From Palsa-851 sp035534435 (lineage in GTDB: Bacteria > Chloroflexota > Dormibacteria > Aeolococcales > Aeolococcaceae), in assembly GCA_035534435.1 (NCBI GenBank), contig DATLRX010000027.1, forward strand, positions 1-8,841: DNA of 8,841 nucleotides, in the 5' to 3' direction. Under the pieces are notes generated by a model that was not told where the DNA came from, searched no databases, and saw only the letters and a list, made by a program, of their open reading frames with translations. Both the position numbers and the translations under genes were made by a program. The stretch's first letter is position 1; each line of letters starts with the position of its first letter. Below are positions 1-5,202 of the stretch, one piece after another.

Positions 1-76
1 TGGTGGAGCGGAGGGGATTCGAACCCCTGACCTCTGCCGTGCGAGGGCAGCGCTCTCCCAGCTGAGCTACCGCCCC
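1..76 (-). tRNA. tRNA-Ala (anticodon CGC), complete with encoded CCA
   Basis: The minus strand folds into a full cloverleaf. The 7-bp acceptor stem (GGGGCGG / CCGCTCC) contains a G3:U70 wobble, the known identity signal for alanyl-tRNA synthetase. The D-arm (GCTC...GAGC), the 5-bp anticodon stem (CTGCC/GGCAG) and the T-arm (AGGGG-TTCGAAT-CCCCT) are all intact. The anticodon loop CTCGCAC gives anticodon CGC, which reads the alanine codon GCG. The discriminator base is A, and the 3' CCA is encoded at positions 3-1, so the gene ends exactly at the window edge. There is no intron and no mismatch in the stems. A CGC-anticodon alanine tRNA fits a high-GC genome that uses GCG heavily. Confidence 0.97.
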
Positions 77-105
77 GAGACGTGGGTCACACCGAGGCGT
101 TTCGC

Positions 106-134
106 AGTATAGAGCCGGTGTCGGCCGTGCTCAG
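106..134 (-). promoter_or_regulatory. Putative promoter of the tRNA-Ala gene
   Basis: On the minus strand a near-consensus -10 hexamer TATACT lies at 111-106. A partial -35 match, CTGAGC, lies at 134-129, separated by 17 bases. Transcription would begin near position 99, about 23 bases before the mature tRNA 5' end at 76, leaving a short leader for RNase P to remove. The -10 match is strong; the -35 is weak, with only the central TGA matching. The promoter sits just downstream of the response-regulator stop codon, so the tRNA can be transcribed independently of it. Confidence 0.55.
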
Positions 135-148
135 CCGGAGCGGCTCAG
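130..148 (-). terminator. Weak hairpin at the end of the response-regulator gene
   Basis: AGCCG (133-137) pairs with CGGCT (141-145) around a GAG loop. A C-C mismatch and two further pairs extend the stem to 130-148. The hairpin overlaps the response-regulator stop codon at 147-145. No T-run follows on the minus strand, so it is at best a weak or factor-assisted terminator. It also overlaps the proposed -35 region of the tRNA promoter. Confidence 0.25.
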
Positions 149-534
149 GGAGAGACGGTCCGGCTGGCGAAGAATGTCTTCACCGCGTCAGCCAGGGCAG
201 GGAGGTTGAACGGCTTCGGGAGCATGCCGTCCGCACCCGCGAGACGGGCCTGCTCAGCCTCCTCGGAGAGGGCGCTGAACATGAGCACCGGGGTCTGTGC
301 CGTCGCCGCGTTGGCCCGGATCCTGCGGCAGGCCTCGATGCCATCGATGCCCGGCATCATGATGTCCAGGATGATGAGATCGGGGAGTTCGGTCGTGGCC
401 ATGCGGACGGCCGCCTCGCCGTCGGAGACCGTCGACATCTCGTAGCCCTCGAGGGCGAGGTAGCGGGAGACGACGGAGATCACGCGAGGGTCGTCGTCGG
501 CAAGCAAGACGCGCGGCCGGGACATTGGCTCCAT
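145..534 (-). CDS. Single-domain response regulator (CheY/Spo0F-like receiver)
   Basis: A stand-alone phosphoacceptor (REC) domain of 129 residues with no output domain. Numbered from the ATG at 534, all receiver signature residues are present: the acidic pocket D13/D14, the phosphorylated aspartate D57 in LIILDIMMPGIDG, S87 in the VLMFSALS strand (Thr/Ser switch position), and K107 in the LPKPF cis-proline loop. The fold is complete from the RPRVLLADDD strand to the final helix. Two in-frame ATGs compete: 534 (GGGGAG about 10 bases upstream) and 525 (GGAG only 3 bases upstream). The first has the better spacing; the second would give 126 residues. No histidine kinase is in the window, so the partner and target are unknown. 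Such proteins act in phosphorelays, in chemotaxis-like signalling or by protein-protein contact. It is divergent from ccsA. Confidence 0.93.
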   Translation of the reverse strand: MEPMSRPRVLLADDDPRVISVVSRYLALEGYEMSTVSDGEAAVRMATTELPDLIILDIMMPGIDGIEACRRIRANAATAQTPVLMFSALSEEAEQARLAGADGMLPKPFNLPALADAVKTFFASRTVSP

Positions 535-546
535 GGTACGGAGGCT

Positions 547-560
547 CCCCGGAAACGGGG
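547..560. repeat. Short perfect hairpin next to the response-regulator ribosome binding site
   Basis: CCCCG (547-551) and CGGGG (556-560) form a 5-bp stem. The loop reads GAAA on the plus strand and TTTC in the minus-strand mRNA. In the response-regulator mRNA it falls directly on and before the GGGGAG that would serve as Shine-Dalgarno for the ATG at 534, so it could limit ribosome access. This role is inferred from position only. Confidence 0.35.
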
Positions 561-585
561 CCCTCGCGTCCATTCCTTTACAGCC

Positions 586-603
586 GAGTCGACACTGCGA
601 CTC
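586..603. promoter_or_regulatory. Inverted repeat (operator-like) between the response-regulator gene and ccsA
   Basis: GAGTCG (586-591) and CGACTC (598-603) form a perfect 6-bp inverted repeat around a 6-base spacer ACACTG, 18 bases in all. It lies 25 bases upstream of the ccsA -10 and inside the leader of the divergent response-regulator transcript. The size and symmetry suit a dimeric DNA-binding protein, or a small RNA hairpin in the minus-strand leader. No regulator is identifiable from the window. Confidence 0.35.
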
Positions 604-625
604 AGCGGCCGCCCCCGGCGCGGTG

Positions 626-633
626 GCTATACT
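626..633. promoter_or_regulatory. Overlapping divergent -10 elements (ccsA plus strand, response regulator minus strand)
   Basis: On the plus strand TATACT (628-633) is a strong -10 hexamer. It lies 11 bases before the ccsA ATG at 645, which would give a leader of only about 3-5 bases. On the minus strand the same bases read TATAGC (631-626), another -10-like hexamer, which would give the response regulator a leader of roughly 85-90 bases. No convincing -35 is seen for either. The symmetric TATA core could direct transcription both ways; which direction is used cannot be decided from sequence. Confidence 0.45.
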
Positions 634-644
634 CGCCCGCAGGC

Positions 645-1601
645 ATGTCGAGTACCCCGGCGTCCCTGGTGCTGTTCGGGATCGCTGTCGGCGCATACAC
701 GCTGGCCGTGGTGGCGTTCGTGCTCCATCTGGCGTTCAGGAAGCGGTGGATCGGAGACGCCGGCATGGCGCTGGTCCTGATCGGCTGGCCGCTGCACTTC
801 GCCTCGATCTTCACGCGTGCGCTCGAGGCCGGGCACTGGCCGCTGGGCAACATGTACGAGTACTCGACCGGGATTGCCTTCGTGCTCGTCACCTGCTGCG
901 TCGTGCTGATGGTGCGCGCCAGGATGCGCCTGATCGGCCTGCCCGCGATGATCGTCACGGTGGCGCTCATGGGCGTTGCCTACATGCTGTACGTCCCGCC
1001 CGGCCAGCTCGTTCCGGCCCTGCACAGCTACTGGCTGACGATCCACGTCACGTCGATGGCGACGTCGTCGGCCATCCTCAGCTTCTCGTTCTTCTTCGGG
1101 ATGGCGTACCTCGCGAAGCGCTGGGCCGACAACCGCGTGCTCGCGGTCGCCCCGGCCGCCGTCCCGGCGACGGTCAGCAGCGGCGGTGTCGCGACCATGA
1201 CGATGGGGGGCGGCGGAACCGGTGCAGACCCCGGCTCGGTCGGTGGCGTTCGCCGCCCGCTCGCGGCCTGGCTGCAGCGCGCCCTTCCGCCGGCGGGCGT
1301 GCTCGACAGCTGGAGCTACCGGTTCGTGATGATCGGCTTCCCAATCTGGACGTTCGGGGTGATCTGCGGCGCCATCTGGGGCGAGCACGCGTGGGGCCGG
1401 TACTGGGGCTGGGACCCCAAGGAGACGTTCGCGTTCATCACCTGGGTCATCTTCGCAATCTACCTGCACGCACGCGTCACCTACGGGTGGAAGGAGAAGC
1501 GCGCGGCGATCATCACCGCGTTCGGGTTCGCCGCGATCCTCTTCACGCTGTACGCGGTCAATCTCTGGATCGCCGGTCTGCACTCGTACGCTCGCGCCTG
1601 A
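645..1601 (+). CDS. ccsA: Cytochrome c biogenesis protein CcsA (heme-handling membrane subunit, System II)
   Basis: A 318-residue polytopic membrane protein with about eight hydrophobic segments (roughly residues 4-30, 41-58, 73-92, 95-117, 127-157, 228-248, 262-280 and 287-309). The diagnostic tryptophan-rich heme motif is present: WGEHAWGRYWGWDPKE at 245-260. Conserved histidines include H51, H64, H134, H275 and H313. In the family, CcsA/ResC works with ResB/Ccs1 to carry heme out of the cell and attach it to CXXCH apocytochromes. The ATG at 645 is chosen because the protein aligns naturally from MSSTPASL and a TATACT box sits just before it; the reading frame stays open upstream to 525 but encodes nothing family-like. 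Residues 162-215 form an Ala/Gly/Pro-rich linker (including MTMGGGGTG), longer than I would expect between these segments. No resB neighbour is present in the window. Confidence 0.92.
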   Translation: MSSTPASLVLFGIAVGAYTLAVVAFVLHLAFRKRWIGDAGMALVLIGWPLHFASIFTRALEAGHWPLGNMYEYSTGIAFVLVTCCVVLMVRARMRLIGLPAMIVTVALMGVAYMLYVPPGQLVPALHSYWLTIHVTSMATSSAILSFSFFFGMAYLAKRWADNRVLAVAPAAVPATVSSGGVATMTMGGGGTGADPGSVGGVRRPLAAWLQRALPPAGVLDSWSYRFVMIGFPIWTFGVICGAIWGEHAWGRYWGWDPKETFAFITWVIFAIYLHARVTYGWKEKRAAIITAFGFAAILFTLYAVNLWIAGLHSYARA

Positions 1602-1655
1602 CCCGACTCCTGATCAATGCGCGAGCGCTGAGGCGCCGGCGGGGTTTGGTCCACA

Positions 1656-1675
1656 CCGCAACGTTCCTGTTGTGG
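1656..1675. terminator. Hairpin in the ccsA / bS22 convergent gap
   Basis: CCGCAAC (1656-1662) pairs with GTTGTGG (1669-1675) as 7 bp including one G-T wobble, with loop GTTCCT. It lies 55 bases after the ccsA stop and in the space between converging genes. There is no T-run on either strand, so any terminator role would not be of the classical intrinsic type. Confidence 0.25.
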
Positions 1676-1680
1676 GCGAA

Positions 1681-1716
1681 CGCTCCGGGCGTGTCATCAC
1701 CATTGGCCCTGGAGCG
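1681..1716. terminator. Strong GC-rich hairpin between convergent ccsA and the bS22-like gene
   Basis: CGCTCCGGGC (1681-1690) pairs with GCCC-T-GGAGCG (1706-1716) as ten base pairs with a single bulged T at 1710 and a 15-base loop. It lies 80 bases after the ccsA stop and 38 bases after the bS22-like stop, so it could serve transcripts from both sides. A U-tract is absent on both strands. In high-GC bacteria such stems can act as terminators or 3'-end stabilisers, but that function is inferred. Confidence 0.4.
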
Positions 1717-1753
1717 CCTGCGCGCATCGAAGCGGACGAGACAAGCACCGCGG

Positions 1754-1846
1754 TTACCCGCGACGCTGCCACCTCGTCTTTTTCAGCATCTTCTTATGCT
1801 TGTGCTTGCGCATCTTCTTGCGCCGCTTCTTGATGACGGAACCCAT
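1754..1846 (-). CDS. bS22-like micro ribosomal protein (AURKAIP1/COX24 domain)
   Basis: A 30-residue, extremely basic protein beginning MGSVIKKRRKKMRKHKHKK and ending with a KKTRWQRRG tail before a TAA stop. The opening MGSVIKKRRK, followed by a Lys/His run and an L-x-K-T-R-x-Q-R-R tail, is the pattern of the AURKAIP1/COX24-domain proteins. In mycobacteria this family is the small-subunit protein bS22, bound to 16S rRNA near the decoding region; mitochondrial mS38 is related. About two thirds of residues are Lys, Arg or His and there are no acidic residues, as expected for an rRNA-embedded peptide. The start lies 10 bases after the HIT gene stop. There is no Shine-Dalgarno; instead a TATAGT box sits 9 bases upstream, suggesting a leaderless transcript. 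The gene is short enough to be missed by length-filtered gene callers. Confidence 0.9.
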   Translation of the reverse strand: MGSVIKKRRKKMRKHKHKKMLKKTRWQRRG

Positions 1847-1855
1847 CTGGCTGCG

Positions 1856-1861
1856 ACTATA
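1856..1861 (-). promoter_or_regulatory. -10-like element of the bS22-like gene, overlapping the HIT stop codon
   Basis: On the minus strand TATAGT occupies 1861-1856. Its internal TAG (1859-1857) is also the stop codon of the HIT gene. Nine bases separate it from the bS22-like ATG at 1846, so transcription would start at or within about 3 bases of the start codon. A good -35 is not visible. With no ribosome binding site, a leaderless mRNA is the simplest reading. Confidence 0.5.
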
Positions 1862-2354
1862 GCGGTCCGAGGCGATCGAACGCCGCCCGCAGATTGGCGG
1901 CGGTGTTCTCGAGGTGCTCCGGGAGGACCTTGATATCGGCCAGCACGGGCATGAAGTTGGTGTCCCCTCCCCAGCGGGGCACCACGTGCAGGTGGATGTG
2001 CTCCACGCTGGCGCCCGCGACCGAGCCCTGGTTGATGCCGACGTTGAACCCGCCGGGGTGCATCGCCTCCGTCAGTGCCTGGATCGCGCGCTGGGTCGCC
2101 GCGAACACCGCAGCCCCCTCGGCCGGTGTCAGCGAGACAAGGTCGGGCACGTGGCGCACCGGCACCACCATCAGGTGGCCGCTGCTGTAGGGGTAGCGGT
2201 TGAGGAGGGTGAAGGTGAGCTCGTCGCGGTCCACGACGAGGGACTGCTCAGAGCCCTGAGCTCTGGCCGCGTCGCAGAGGAAGCACCCCGACTCCGATGC
2301 GCTGGGTCCGGTCGACACGTACGCCATCCGCCACGGTGCCCAGAGCTGCCTCAC
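1857..2354 (-). CDS. HIT-family protein (Ap4A phosphorylase / nucleotide hydrolase type)
   Basis: A 165-residue histidine-triad protein. The catalytic motif is intact: H119-I-H121-L-H123-V-V within VEHIHLHVVPRW, where the last histidine of the triad acts as nucleophile on the nucleotide alpha-phosphate. A CFLC pair (C24, C27) near the N-terminus, together with H68 in PVRHVPDL, resembles the zinc site of the bacterial subgroup. The N-terminal LWAPWRMAYV stretch is typical of the actinobacterial-type Ap4A phosphorylase-like family. That stretch requires starting upstream of the ATG at 2327; the only suitable codon is GTG at 2354. No Shine-Dalgarno precedes it, but TAACGT lies 8 bases upstream. 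The exact substrate (Ap4A, Ap3A, AMP-lysine or another) cannot be told from sequence. It lies between the GT87 gene and the bS22-like gene on the same strand. Confidence 0.9.
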   Translation of the reverse strand: MRQLWAPWRMAYVSTGPSASESGCFLCDAARAQGSEQSLVVDRDELTFTLLNRYPYSSGHLMVVPVRHVPDLVSLTPAEGAAVFAATQRAIQALTEAMHPGGFNVGINQGSVAGASVEHIHLHVVPRWGGDTNFMPVLADIKVLPEHLENTAANLRAAFDRLGPL

Positions 2355-2362
2355 GGAGGACG

Positions 2363-2368
2363 ACGTTA
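2363..2368 (-). promoter_or_regulatory. -10-like element of the HIT gene, overlapping the GT87 stop codon
   Basis: The minus strand reads TAACGT at 2368-2363. Its first three bases are the TAA stop of the GT87 gene. Eight bases separate it from the GTG start of the HIT gene at 2354, consistent with a leaderless start. A 6-bp inverted repeat, CGACCG (2371-2376) and CGGTCG (2387-2392), lies just upstream inside the GT87 coding end and might be an operator or chance. No clear -35. Confidence 0.4.
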
Positions 2369-3601
2369 GCCGACCGCCGCGGGAGTCGGTCGTGTTGCCA
2401 CGGGGGTGCCCCGGTTGCGACTGAGCAGTCGCGGTCGCCAGGCAGCCAGGCAGGCGATCACCGCGACGGCGATCAGCGCCCAGGCAGCCAGCGGTCCGGG
2501 CGGGAATGCGCCCCCGTCGATGAGATCGGCAGCGCACGCAGCGCTGATCGCCGCCCACATGCCGACCACCGCGAGCCTGCGGTCACCGAGAAGCGCGATC
2601 GACCACACCAGGACCGGCGCCAGCATCACGAGGTCCTGCGCGTATGCGTGCGGTGCGCCGAGCAACGACAGGACCGCCGCCGCGATCAGCGCGCGATCGA
2701 ACCGCGGCGGATGGCGCCGGGCCAGGTCGCCGAGCGCCCAGGCGACCGCGCAAGCGACCGCCGTTCCGCAGAGGCCGATCACCACGCTCATGGTCCCGTT
2801 GCCGGCGATCGATCCCGGGATGGCGATGAAGCTCAGCATGCGGCTGAGATCCCACGCCCCGCCCTGCGCGGTGGCGAGGCCGGCAAACGCCATCACGCCG
2901 GCGGTGCCGACCACCGCGACGCTGGCGACGGCGAGCGCCCCGAGGCCGACAAGCGCGCCGACGATGACCCGCCGCTGCCGCCAGCCGATGAGGAAGGCCG
3001 CCAGGCCCAGCGCGAGATGGGGTTTCGCGATGCCGGCCGCCAGGACGAGTACCACCGCGCCGCGCGCCTCGTGGCCGTGGCGCCAGTCCCGGTATGCCAG
3101 TGCGAGCCCGAGCGCCGTCAGGGACGACCACTGCCCTTGGAGGAGGAGCGTCCAGGTGCCGAACGACGCCATCGCCGCCATGCCGGCGGCCACACGCCAG
3201 ATTCGTGGCGTCGTCGTGGACCAGGGGGCGCTGCGCACCGCGATGACGACGGCGAGCGCGAGGATGAGCAGGGAGAGCGCCGTCCAGACCCGGTAGGCGG
3301 CGTCCAGACCCAGCAGGGTGATTGGAGCGACGAGTGCGGCGGCGGGCGGCCCGTCGACGAAGGGCACCTCGCCGTTGCGGACCGGGGCGATGAGCTGGTC
3401 ACGGAGCGCCGTCTGGGTCGCGAGGTCGTACACCGCCGAGCCGCCGGGGTGGCGAAGGAGGAGGCCTGCGACATACGAGGACGTGAAATCGGAGCGATCG
3501 ACGTCCGGGGTGGGGAGCCGTACCCAGATGAGCACGTACGCGAGGAGGAGGGCAGCCGCGACCGCCATGACGAGGCGAGCCTGCCGGGCTTGCGCACCCA
3601 C
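2366..3601 (-). CDS. GT87-family (DUF2029) integral membrane glycosyltransferase
   Basis: A 411-residue protein with about ten hydrophobic segments. The first (roughly 10-27) is followed by an extracytoplasmic loop with D38 in the SDF motif, the position of the family's catalytic aspartate. Other GT87 landmarks are GSAVYDLATQ (54-63), PFVDGPPAAALVAPI (80-94), QGQWSSL (155-161), KPHLAL (193-198) and PHAYAQDLVML (317-327). Family members use polyprenyl-phosphate sugars (mannose or arabinose in mycobacteria) to glycosylate lipids or polysaccharides on the outer face of the membrane. The sugar and acceptor here are unknown. Start: GTG at 3601 has an extended -10 (TGGTAGCGT) 6 bases upstream. The ATG at 3568 is an alternative without a Shine-Dalgarno and would clip the N-terminus to 400 residues. 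The last 20 residues are a Pro/Arg-rich cytoplasmic tail. Confidence 0.85.
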   Translation of the reverse strand: MGAQARQARLVMAVAAALLLAYVLIWVRLPTPDVDRSDFTSSYVAGLLLRHPGGSAVYDLATQTALRDQLIAPVRNGEVPFVDGPPAAALVAPITLLGLDAAYRVWTALSLLILALAVVIAVRSAPWSTTTPRIWRVAAGMAAMASFGTWTLLLQGQWSSLTALGLALAYRDWRHGHEARGAVVLVLAAGIAKPHLALGLAAFLIGWRQRRVIVGALVGLGALAVASVAVVGTAGVMAFAGLATAQGGAWDLSRMLSFIAIPGSIAGNGTMSVVIGLCGTAVACAVAWALGDLARRHPPRFDRALIAAAVLSLLGAPHAYAQDLVMLAPVLVWSIALLGDRRLAVVGMWAAISAACAADLIDGGAFPPGPLAAWALIAVAVIACLAAWRPRLLSRNRGTPVATRPTPAAVG

Positions 3602-3607
3602 GCCCCG

Positions 3608-3616
3608 ACGCTACCA
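3608..3616 (-). promoter_or_regulatory. Extended -10 promoter of the GT87 gene
   Basis: The minus strand reads TGG-TAGCGT at 3616-3608, an extended -10 (TGN followed by TANNNT). Only 6 bases separate it from the GTG at 3601, which places the expected transcription start on or next to the start codon, so the mRNA would be leaderless. No good -35 was found; an extended -10 can compensate for that. It lies in the 93-base gap after the ohr stop. Confidence 0.45.
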
Positions 3617-3694
3617 GCCTGGCCCCCGACGCAGAACGAGTGCGACGGGAGCGTGACCCGCCTGTTGAGCCCGTCGCCGGCGCGTTCGGCGGGT

Positions 3695-4135
3695 TCAGAG
3701 CAGTGTGAGGGTCACCTCCACGTTGCCCCGGACGGCATTGGAGTAGGGACAGCGCTGCTCGGTCTCGTCGACGAGCGCCTTGGCCTGTTCCGGATCCGCG
3801 ATGGACGGCAGGGTGATCAGCAGCTCGACGGCCAGGCCCAGGCGTCCGGAACCGATCACGCCGATGCCGACACGGGCGGTGACGACCGAATCCAGGATGT
3901 CAAGACCCTTGCGCCGTGCGATGCCGATCATCGCGTTCTGCCAGCACGCGGCGTAGCCGAGCGCGAAGAGCTGCTCGGGGTTCGTCCCGGGCCCGCCGTC
4001 GCCGCCCATCTCGGTCGGGGAGCTGAAATCGACGCTCAGCCTGCCGTCCGATGTCGCGCCGTGGCCGCGGCGTCCGCCGGAGACCGTGGCTTCCGCGGTG
4101 TAGAGCAGGCGAAACGGGGATTCACTGTCGCTCAC
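3695..4135 (-). CDS. ohr: Organic hydroperoxide reductase, Ohr (OsmC/Ohr family)
   Basis: A 146-residue thiol peroxidase matching the usual Ohr length. Both redox cysteines are present: C64 in GYAACW and C129 in CPYSNA. E54 (TNPEQLF) and an arginine at R22/R23 in the GGRRGH turn complete the active site seen in the family. LYTAEATVSGGRRGH, GGPGTNPEQLF and CPYSNAVRGNVEVTL are Ohr rather than OsmC hallmarks. Ohr reduces fatty-acid and other organic hydroperoxides in the cytoplasm, classically recycled through lipoylated proteins. The start is GTG at 4135 because GGAG lies 5 bases before it; an upstream extension to 4216 would overlap OppF and is not family-like. It follows the oppF stop by 23 bases with no obvious promoter, so it is probably the last cistron of the opp operon. 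No OhrR-type regulator is in the window. Confidence 0.92.
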   Translation of the reverse strand: MSDSESPFRLLYTAEATVSGGRRGHGATSDGRLSVDFSSPTEMGGDGGPGTNPEQLFALGYAACWQNAMIGIARRKGLDILDSVVTARVGIGVIGSGRLGLAVELLITLPSIADPEQAKALVDETEQRCPYSNAVRGNVEVTLTLL

Positions 4136-4158
4136 GGCATCTCCAGTGCCCGAGGTCG

Positions 4159-5202
4159 TCAGGCCGGGGCTTCCTCGATCTTGATCTTGGTGCGCACCTG
4201 GTCGGAGAAATGGCACGACGCCAGGTGCCCATCGGGCTTCATCTCGAGCGGCGGGACCACATCGGCGCAGACGCCGGGCACCTGCGCGATCGGGCAGCGC
4301 GTGTGGAACAGGCAGCCGGACGGCGGGTTGAGCGGTGACGGAATCTCACCGGACAGCTCCACGAGCCGGCGTTTCGACTCGATGCGCGGATCGGGCACCG
4401 GGATGGACGACAGGAGCGCGCGCGTGTACGGATGGTCCTGCGACACGTAGAGGTCCTCGCTCGGTGCCACCTCACAGATCCTGCCGAGGTACATGACCAT
4501 CACGCGGTCGCTGATGTGCCGCACGACGGAGAGGTCGTGTGCGATGAAGAGATATGTCAGGTTGAACTCGCGCTGCAGATCCTCGAGGAGGTTGATGATC
4601 TGCGCCTGGATGGAGACGTCCAGTGCCGACACCGGCTCGTCGCAGATGATGACCTTCGGGTTGAGCGCGAGCGCGCGCGCGATGCCGATGCGCTGTCGCT
4701 GGCCACCGCTGAACTCGTGCGGATAACGGTTGTTGAAATAGGGGTTGAGCCCGACCGTGCGCAGCAGCTCCTGGACGCGAGCGTCCTTTGCCTTGCCGCT
4801 GATCATCTTGAAGTTGACGAGTGGCTCGGCGATGATGTCGCCGACCGTCATGCGTGGGTCGAGCGACGCGTACGGATCCTGAAAGATCATCTGCAGCTGC
4901 TTGCGCTGCTGACGCAGCTTCTCGCCGCTCAGCTTCGTGATGTCGACGCCGTCGAGGATCACCTCACCGGACGTGACCGGGATCAGCTGGCTGATCAGCC
5001 TCCCGAGCGTCGACTTGCCGCAGCCCGACTCACCGACGAGGCCGACGGTCTCACCCGCCATGATGTCGAACGTCACGCCGTCGACGGCCTTGACCGACCC
5101 GTTGCCGCCGGCACTGAAGTGCTTGACGACATTGACGATGCGCAGCAGCGGCTCGGCGGACGGTGCCGGTTTCGGAAGGACGTGGACGATCGTGTCAGTC
5201 AC
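4159..5202 (-). CDS. oppF: Oligopeptide/dipeptide ABC transporter ATPase, OppF/DppF type
   Basis: A 347-residue cytoplasmic ATPase that pairs with OppD to drive peptide import. All nucleotide-binding motifs are intact: Walker A GESGCGKST (57-65), Q-loop FQDP (107-110), signature SGGQRQR (165-171), Walker B with catalytic glutamate IICDEPVSALD (185-195) and H-loop AHD (H222). After HPYTRALL (257-264) comes the oligopeptide-transporter C-terminal domain, with PSPLNPPSGC and four cysteines, C297, C303, C312 and C330. This spacing resembles the cluster-binding domain known in some Opp/Dpp ATPases. The start is GTG at 5202, preceded by GGAG at 7 bases, and it overlaps the oppD stop by 8 bases (GTGACTGA), so the two are translationally coupled. 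Peptide versus dipeptide or nickel specificity is set by the binding protein and is not resolved here. Confidence 0.94.
   Translation of the reverse strand: MTDTIVHVLPKPAPSAEPLLRIVNVVKHFSAGGNGSVKAVDGVTFDIMAGETVGLVGESGCGKSTLGRLISQLIPVTSGEVILDGVDITKLSGEKLRQQRKQLQMIFQDPYASLDPRMTVGDIIAEPLVNFKMISGKAKDARVQELLRTVGLNPYFNNRYPHEFSGGQRQRIGIARALALNPKVIICDEPVSALDVSIQAQIINLLEDLQREFNLTYLFIAHDLSVVRHISDRVMVMYLGRICEVAPSEDLYVSQDHPYTRALLSSIPVPDPRIESKRRLVELSGEIPSPLNPPSGCLFHTRCPIAQVPGVCADVVPPLEMKPDGHLASCHFSDQVRTKIKIEEAPA

Noticed and set aside
1..76. tRNA gene as a possible integration (att) site
   Set aside because: No integrase, direct repeat of the tRNA 3' end or mobile cargo is visible to the right, and the other side is outside the window.
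535..696. N-terminal extension of the response regulator to 183 residues
   Set aside because: The extension crosses the ccsA promoter and start and has no receiver-domain similarity; ATGs at 534 and 525 give a normal domain length.
533..1933. 466-codon plus-strand open frame overlapping ccsA, the convergent gap and the bS22-like gene
   Set aside because: It is a frame-shifted shadow of ccsA with Arg-rich, motif-free translation, and ccsA has a clear family match in the other frame.
2355..2558. N-terminal extension of the HIT protein to 233 residues
   Set aside because: The extra part overlaps the GT87 C-terminal coding region in another frame, and family similarity starts at the GTG at 2354.
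4136..4216. N-terminal extension of Ohr to 173 residues
   Set aside because: It overlaps the end of oppF, and GGAG 5 bases before GTG 4135 marks the start. The resulting 146 residues match the usual family length.
2297..4450. 717-codon open frame on the plus strand across GT87, ohr and the end of oppF
   Set aside because: It is antisense to three well-supported genes. Its translation is Arg/Asp/Gly-rich low-complexity text with no recognisable domain, as expected of a stop-poor shadow frame in high-GC DNA.
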